Assembly (NCBI GenBank): GCA_026210745.1
Contig: CP110630.1
Location: 5,890,001 to 5,954,000 of the forward strand
DNA from: Exobasidium rhododendri
Lineage: Eukaryota > Basidiomycota > Exobasidiomycetes > Exobasidiales > Exobasidiaceae
Direction of reading: 5' to 3'
DNA: 64,000 nt
Part shown: one piece after another, positions 58,794-64,000 of the stretch
Numbering within the stretch: the stretch's first letter is position 1
How the letters are laid out: each line of letters starts with the position of its first letter
Made by a program: the position numbers and the translations under genes
The notes under the pieces: generated by a model
Told to the model about the DNA's origin: nothing
What the model saw: only the letters and a program-made list of their open reading frames with translations
Database searches by the model: none

Positions 58794-58888
58794 GCGGCGT
58801 TGGTGTAGCGGTTATCATTGTAGCCTTCCAGTTCTTTGCATTCGCGCAATTTGAGCTTCAGACTCGGGTTCGACTCCCGGACGCCGCA
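58794..58888 (+). tRNA. tRNA-Gly (anticodon UCC) with a 23-nt intron
   Basis: Acceptor stem GCGGCGT (58794-58800) pairs perfectly with ACGCCGC (58881-58887), with discriminator A at 58888. A-box TGGTGTAGCGG and B-box GGTTCGACTCC are intact. The anticodon loop holds TCC at 58827-58829. A 23-nt intron (58831-58853) follows the base after the anticodon, the usual eukaryotic position. The mature anticodon stem has a U-U mismatch (58821 opposite 58858); a G-A-A-G-C strand would pair fully with the other side, here G-T-A-G-C. The T stem is complete. Whether the mismatch is functional or drift is not known. T5 terminator follows at 58892. Confidence 0.92.
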
Positions 58889-58891
58889 TAC

Positions 58892-58896
58892 TTTTT
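58892..58896 (+). terminator. Pol III terminator (T5) of tRNA-Gly
   Basis: Five T residues start four bases after the discriminator base; this matches the Pol III termination signal on the non-template strand. Confidence 0.8.
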
Positions 58897-59075
58897 ATCT
58901 ATTTTTAATATGTCTTTTTTCTGCTCTCAGGTCATTACTTGTGCAGAAGGATCGTAATTTTGTTTGCTACTTGGCTGCTCCTCGACGAGGATTTCTCAAA
59001 AACATATCACTTCGCAAACACTAAAATAATACAAATGCTTTAAGCGTACATCTCCTCTACACTACAGCGGGCGGC

Positions 59076-60469
59076 TCAACAGAATCTGCAGACGTAGAGG
59101 GAGAGTGACATTAGTGTGGAAAGGCAGCTTTGATCGCTCGCGTAGTAGTACCCACTTCCATCTGTTGAGGCAATTTGTACAAGTGACGAATGTAGTCATT
59201 GGCTCATCGGCACTGCGAAGAGATGGTCTCCGGTGTTGGTGAATCGGATTGCAACCACTTCACGTAGAATCGGCGATCACTACTACTCACGATCGAGTCT
59301 GCTTCTGATAGTAGGTACACTTTCTCTGTTTGCATTTCCCGCATTGAAAGGCGTCAGTTTCTGCCTCTGCAGTCGAGAGAGAAAGCGAGGATATAAGGTT
59401 CAGTACGTGGCGTCGTCGAGGCATTCACTCTAAACTATCTCACCTTGGGCCGCCGCTGCTTTTGCCTTGAAAAGATTCTGCATCTGCAGCGCCGATCTCT
59501 CCGCCTTCTTCTCCTCAGATGCCATCTCTTCTGGCGTCATCAGGACTAGCTTGTCCGCCTCTATCAGACCGCTTGCGACACCTTCTCGTAGTTCAGGATT
59601 CTTCCTGTCTTTTAGATTCAGACTGAGACTTCTCATCTTTTGTCGATATTCATTGTTAACAGAGCCTTTCCCTACCAGCGTAAACGTCGCCTCTTCCACT
59701 TCCTTTGCCCTCGCAAATACGGCGTGCTTGTCTGTGCTTTCCACTTCGAGTGCAACGTGTATGATTTTGAGGCACGCATTCCTCGTCTTGTCATCGTGTA
59801 TCTCGAAGCTGAGAGGCTGCTTCGTGTCGGCCTTTTTGTCTACTCTGTTGCTCGACGAAGAGCTCGGTGGAACGTGACTATTTGCTGCAGCAGAGTTGAC
59901 AGGCAGCGGCGAGGTGACTGCATTGGCAGGCGACGCAGTTCCATTCGGTGCTGCGCGAGAGAAGGAGGAGAGAGGGGTGTTGGTCACCCGGAAGACTAGT
60001 CTGCGTCAACCACTCCAGAACTGGAACAGACTCACACTCTTTCTTCTTCGCCTCTCTTTGTGATTCTACCTTGCTCTTCCATGTACGTACCAGGTCTTTC
60101 GCCAGCTGTGAAACACCCTTATCGTCGTAGCTTCGAACCTTTGCCACTGCTTGCCCGATCTTGGTGGCCTGTTTCAGTTGAAGCCGAAAGGAGTAGTTAA
60201 TGCATGAGTCGCTTTAGGCAGCTCGGATTCGTCTTACGTACCCGAATGACATCTTCCACTGGCTGCACACCGGACTGCAGCTGCTCTAGAATTGTTCGAG
60301 CATCCTATAAAGAGACGGAAAACGGAACAGCTCCGTAAGCACATCGCATTCGCATTCTCTGATACCCATCAAGCTTCCCCGCACTCACTTGAGAGCGAGA
60401 CTCTGACACGGCCGAAGCTAGATTCTTACTCAGACTTTTGATCTCAGCATTCGACAGGTAAGGTGCCAT
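59076..60469 (-). CDS. Transcription elongation factor TFIIS
   Basis: Seven exons: 60469-60389, 60304-60242, 60168-60036, 59950-59444, 59366-59291, 59212-59156, 59085-59076 (only 10 nt); 308 residues. N-terminal LW domain (LAKDLVRTWKSKVE), a Ser/Ala linker, central domain (KQPLSFEIHDDKTRNACLK; NLKDRKNPELRE) and C-terminal zinc ribbon: FQCGKCKQRKCTYYQKQTRS, then ADEPMTTFVTCTNCLNRWKF and final Cys. The DE pair that reaches the Pol II active site is present. TFIIS rescues backtracked RNA polymerase II by stimulating transcript cleavage. The usual Gly after the fourth zinc Cys is Leu. The 10-nt last exon encodes only KFC plus the stop and is supported by that conserved ending. Confidence 0.93.
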
Positions 60470-60785
60470 GATTGCTATTGATGTAACTTGTTGCCCTCAC
60501 AAAGAGCAGAAAGCCAGCAAAACGGGTTGCGCCTCCAAGTCTTCGCTATTGCCTTCCAATGGTCCTCGCTCTGATGATGGTACTGCAAGGGAAACCGTTG
60601 CGCGAGCCTTAAATTTTTAATCGCGCGCTCGAGCTTTGTCTTTACTACACGTGAATGCTGCTCTCTCTCTCACACACACACACACAGACACTCACTCACC
60701 CACTCCTTTCAGTCCACCCTCTCCCACAACACCGCCACTCCCCTACGAATACTTTCGGCGCCACCACCTATACAATCTACTCGGC
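60470..60785. promoter_or_regulatory. Divergent promoter region, TFIIS / FIS1
   Basis: 316 bp between divergent starts with a (CT)n/(CA)n tract at about 60661-60705 in the FIS1 leader. No TATA box was seen. Confidence 0.45.
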
Positions 60786-61360
60786 ATGTCTCTTCCGTAT
60801 GCTGTAGATGCAGAGCAGCCACTGCAGCCGTCAGAATTACAGGTGCTGCGTGATCAATTCCTCAGAGAGCTGAATCAAGGACATGCTTCGACACAGACAA
60901 AGTTCAATTATGCTTGGGGCTTGGTGAAGAGTAGAAATCGCGAAGACATGGCAGAGGGCGTAGGACTATTGACAGGTGAGAACGTCTACAGAAGGGTCAA
61001 GCGTAAAGAGGGGCTAAATGGCATGACTTCTGCAGAGATCTACCGGAGCGATCCGCCAAGGCGGAGAGAGTGTCTCTACTACTTATCTCTCGGTCACTAC
61101 AAGATGGGCAACTTTGAGGAAGCTAAGCGATTCAATTGTAAGTAGAAGGAAACACATGACTTGCTCTCAGATCATTGACACGCAGATCTTGCCCAGCCCT
61201 TCTCATGGAGCGGGAGCCAAACAATCAGCAGGCACAAAGTCTCAATCAATTAATCGAGAAAGGCGTTGCTAGAGAGGGGTACATTGGCATGGCCTTAATG
61301 GGCGGCGCAGCAGCACTAGGAGGGGTCGTGCTTGCCAGTCTATTACGACGAAGGCGATGA
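60786..61360 (+). CDS. FIS1: Fis1, mitochondrial and peroxisomal fission adaptor
   Basis: Three exons: 60786-60975, 61036-61137, 61197-61360; 151 residues, the normal size. Two TPR-like helical pairs form the cytosolic bundle: [20 protein letters not shown] and [20 protein letters not shown], then [15 protein letters not shown]. The C-terminal tail anchor is [20 protein letters not shown] followed by SLLRRRR, a basic tail typical of outer-membrane tail-anchored Fis1. It recruits the dynamin Dnm1 through adaptors. The acceptor for exon 3 was chosen as the only nearby AG that keeps frame. Confidence 0.93.
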
Positions 61361-61476
61361 GCGTCCTCTTCCGCTTTCTCTTGTAGTATTAGGATCACAA
61401 TGAAGTGATTATCGCATGGCATTTCGCTTGGTATATTGAGGCTGAGCGCTTCTCGACCCACCTTCTACACTTTTAC

Positions 61477-62542
61477 CTAGACGCCAGCATTGCGTATCAG
61501 CATGCGGAGATTGTTGACAAAGACGAGGACCTCATCGTAGTACGGCGTCCACTCTTGACGAGCTGCTGCAGGAGTAGATGCGGCTGCTTCGGCCATGAGC
61601 TTCCTGGCGTCGCGAAATTCGACTTCTAGTTCGTTTGACGGTATGTTTTGCTGATTGGTGAGGTAGGGTATACGCATGACGAGTAAGCGAAGCACTCCAC
61701 AACTTGAGAGAACACTCACGCTGTCAGCTGCATGCACTTGCGTCAAGTCGATGCAGACATTCTGATGGGTGTAATGGAGCCTATTCTTCTCCCGGGTATA
61801 GTCTGGCTCCCCACTTGGTACTTCCGCTGATGAGCGGAAGAATTCAGCGTTGATGCATACCGTCTTGGCCACCTTTTGTGTCACACTCACACTCTGGCAC
61901 TTCAACATTCACACTGATGCGGTAATCCAGAGCTCGATTCGGTGAGAAGATGTTGATGTCTGCCAATCTTCTTTTCCTCATGATGCCCTTTTCCTTCACT
62001 ATCATCGTTTTTGCATCCCTCGTCACTCTCACCGAGCCTTCTGGCGTTCGATGAAAGCAGTCAATCTCCTGCTGCCTCTCGTACCTCATTCCCTGTGATT
62101 GGTCCTGTACGATTGTATTCAGTACGCCGTTGATCTTCCTATGCTGCGACTGGATATGGGTGTGGTAAGCTTCTCCGCCCATCGCACCTCTCTGATGATA
62201 TCAGGCTAGCTGCTTTGGCTCACCTCAGACATGGTACTCTCGAATTTCCAATTTGACTGCATCTCCACGACTGTCTCTGTGCGTACTGGAATATTGATCC
62301 TGTCTCCATTGTGCTTGTCCACGATCCTCCCGACCTTGCCCTCTATCTGCGAAGTTGACAACCAGAACACACATCAGATCAGCCTGCTCCCTGAAAAAGT
62401 ACAAAGCGCAAAGAAGACATACCTCTAGATGCTCACTCCCTTGGCTCACTTCCAGCATCCAGTCTCCGATGATCGTCGCAAATTCATCTAGAGGATCCCA
62501 GCCGAAGATGCTGCGAGCAATCGGGGGATTAGGCCAAGTCAT
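61477..62542 (-). CDS. CET1: mRNA-capping RNA 5'-triphosphatase, Cet1 type
   Basis: Five exons: 62542-62423, 62346-62224, 62191-61891, 61826-61720, 61650-61477; 274 residues. The tunnel-family (TTM) motifs are rebuilt across introns: LEIEGKVGRIVD (metal-binding ExE) at the exon 1-2 join, FESTMSE, then IDCFHRTPEGSVRVTRD, KRRLADINIFSPNRALDYRI, SVNVEVPES and KNRLHYTHQNVCIDLTQV. This fungal metal-dependent enzyme removes the gamma phosphate of nascent mRNA; it is unrelated to the animal cysteine-phosphatase type. The protein lacks the long N-terminal extension of yeast Cet1, and no guanylyltransferase is fused. It is convergent with FIS1 (116 bp). Confidence 0.9.
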
Positions 62543-63003
62543 CTCCTCCTTCTCCTGCTCGCAGTTGTGAAGTATTGTCTTGTGAGAAGGTCTACTTGTC
62601 AGGGCGGGTGGTCAAAGCGGACACTTTCGCCTCGACGAGTAACCACGTGTTTGAGAGAGCCACAGAGAAAGAAGAGAAATTGGGCGGCAGAAGCTTGGGC
62701 ACGGTGGCTTGAAGTTGCTTATTTTAAAGTACGGGTACAAAGGCGTGTAATAAGAGTCGGAATTGTGTCCGTACAAGTTCCCTGAATACAGTAGTAGCAT
62801 CATCTGCAGTTCCGAGTGAACCTCCACGCCAGTCAAATTTCTGCGAATTACTGCAGTGTCTCTTCCTTTTCCCCTGTTGCGGATCCACTTCCGATCTTCT
62901 TCCTGAGTACGCCTGATTCTATCGTCTCCCTCATCTAGTCGCTTTTGTGCCGCTCCTCCCTCCCTTTTGAAGAGGTCATCTACTGCCTACACACTAAGTC
63001 AAG
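62543..63003. promoter_or_regulatory. Divergent promoter region, CET1 / Avt transporter
   Basis: 461 bp between divergent start codons. A pyrimidine-rich stretch precedes the transporter start (about 62860-62975). Nothing else was recognised. Confidence 0.45.
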
Positions 63004-64000
63004 ATGAATGGCAAGGACAACGATGAAACGACACCGCCAGCCTTTCTAAGACGCACCTCATCCTCCAATGCAAATGTCGCTTCCATGCCTGCATATGGTG
63101 TCTCTCCCACTATACCGAACATTCCTCTAAGATCTTCCTCGCCCCACATTAATTCGCCTGCTCTCTCAGCACAACAGACGGACAGACTTCAAGAGCAGGA
63201 CTTGCATCTGGACAGCGAGGGGCATACACCCGTCAATTCAAACGATCTCGACAGCCTACCGATCAGCGATGAGCAGAAGGCGAGGATTATAGAGCGACAG
63301 TGAGTGGTGCCCGTTGACTTGGGGATGACTATAGCTTGGCATCTATACTTACTCCTTCCGTTCAACAATGGCAGTCTGGCCAGGGGAGACTCATCAGCTC
63401 TCCAAGTGCCCGGCGGGGACACGAATGCATCTGGGGAGGAGTCTTCTCGCTCTCGCGATCGATCATCCTCCCGACCGACTTCCCATGCAGATTCCCACTC
63501 GTCAGCGGCAGACTCAGAACAGATTGAAGAGGTAGGCGAGGAGGAATACCGTGGCCCGCATAATATGCAGGGAGGTGCCATCACCGATGACGTGTACCGA
63601 TGGGCGCACAATAACAAACGAAAGGTCTCTAGAAGGACTCGATCGGAAAGCTTGCATTTGCCGAGATTAAGCACTATTGACCCTGATCTAGACACCTCTG
63701 CCATCAAGGAACCGGGTGGTTTCAGGTGCGTCGTACCTCGCGCGTCACTGTGATTTCGAAGAATGGGAAGACTGACAGCCTCCTGCCACACTTCTCTCAT
63801 AATCAGACGCTTCTTCATCCTGAATCAAGCAGCCGAACAGGGTAGGCCTCCCCCTCGAGCATTGCGATCTTTCGTCGACTTCCTTTCATTGTATGGACAC
63901 TTTGCTGGAGAGAGGCTGGAAGACGATGACGACGACGATGAGGACGACGATGATGAAGATCAACTAGAGGATCAGCGGGCAATTGCAGGCACTAGTCGAG
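63004..64000 (+). CDS. Avt3/Avt4-type vacuolar amino acid transporter, N-terminal part
   Basis: Exons seen: 63004-63299, 63375-63725 and 63807 onwards, running off the right edge of the window. Only the cytosolic N-terminus is present, about 280 residues: Ser/Pro-rich start, acidic GEESSRSRDRSSSRP linker, then the conserved pre-transporter segment RRTRSESLHLPRLSTIDPDL, IKEPGGFRRFFIL and FLSLYGHFAGERLEDD, found just before the eleven-helix domain of fungal Avt3/4 and related AAAP transporters. These move neutral and basic amino acids across the vacuolar membrane. The membrane domain itself is outside the window, so the family name rests on this N-terminal block. Confidence 0.72.

Overview
The window is a gene-dense stretch of nuclear DNA from a filamentous or yeast-like fungus. 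Genes sit on both strands, are split by many short introns (about 45-120 nt, mostly GTGAGT/GTAAGT...YAG), and include tiny exons (10, 20, 22, 27 and 29 nt). The protein set (Ire1, Rpc53/RPC4, Cet1-type capping triphosphatase, Gti1/Pac2 WOPR regulator, Rvs167, Whi2-like BTB protein, Set5) is fungal, and the intron density and protein style suggest a basidiomycete, probably Ustilaginomycotina. That placement is an inference from gene style, not from an alignment. I see no transposon, virus, CRISPR array or bacterial-type operon.

Layout. 1-8.5 kb: partial zinc alcohol dehydrogenase (-), PA-TM-RING ubiquitin ligase (+), UNC93-like membrane protein (+), dihydrofolate synthase (+), aldose 1-epimerase (-). 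8.7-23.9 kb: SET lysine methyltransferase (+), Ire1 kinase/RNase (-), RRM RNA-binding protein (-), PX protein (+), Whi2-like BTB protein (-), FHA/G-patch protein (+), mitochondrial-type SDR (+). 24-43 kb: RNA polymerase III subunit RPC4 (-), class I methyltransferase (+), uncharacterised basic protein (-), CRIPT (-), wax-synthase-like acyltransferase (+), PQ-loop transporter (-), RNase P/MRP p40-like subunit (-), URI/Bud27 prefoldin-like protein (+), a second uncharacterised protein (-), Set5-like methyltransferase (-). 43-64 kb: mitochondrial citrate carrier (+), a roughly 3 kb non-coding stretch leading into a WOPR transcription factor (+), Prp46 (-), a 1444-residue coiled-coil protein (+), Rvs167 BAR-SH3 (-), an intron-containing tRNA-Gly(UCC) (+), TFIIS (-), Fis1 (+), Cet1 capping triphosphatase (-) and the 5' part of an Avt-type vacuolar amino acid transporter (+). 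That makes 31 protein genes and one tRNA.

The genes are mainly core eukaryotic functions: transcription and RNA processing (RPC4, URI, TFIIS, Cet1, Prp46, RNase P subunit, CRIPT, RRM and FHA/G-patch proteins), the unfolded-protein response (Ire1), growth and nutrient control (Whi2-like, PQ-loop, Avt), endocytosis (Rvs167, PX) and mitochondrial function (citrate carrier, Fis1, SDR). I see no co-regulated biosynthetic or defence cluster. The less ordinary items are the WOPR gene with its long upstream region and an upstream ORF touching its start codon, a reading-frame conflict at the 3' end of the uncharacterised gene near 38.87 kb, a RING domain with a zinc-ligand position occupied by Glu, and an anticodon-stem mismatch in the tRNA. 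Coding coordinates below were worked out by hand from splice consensus, frame and family conservation; no alignment was run.
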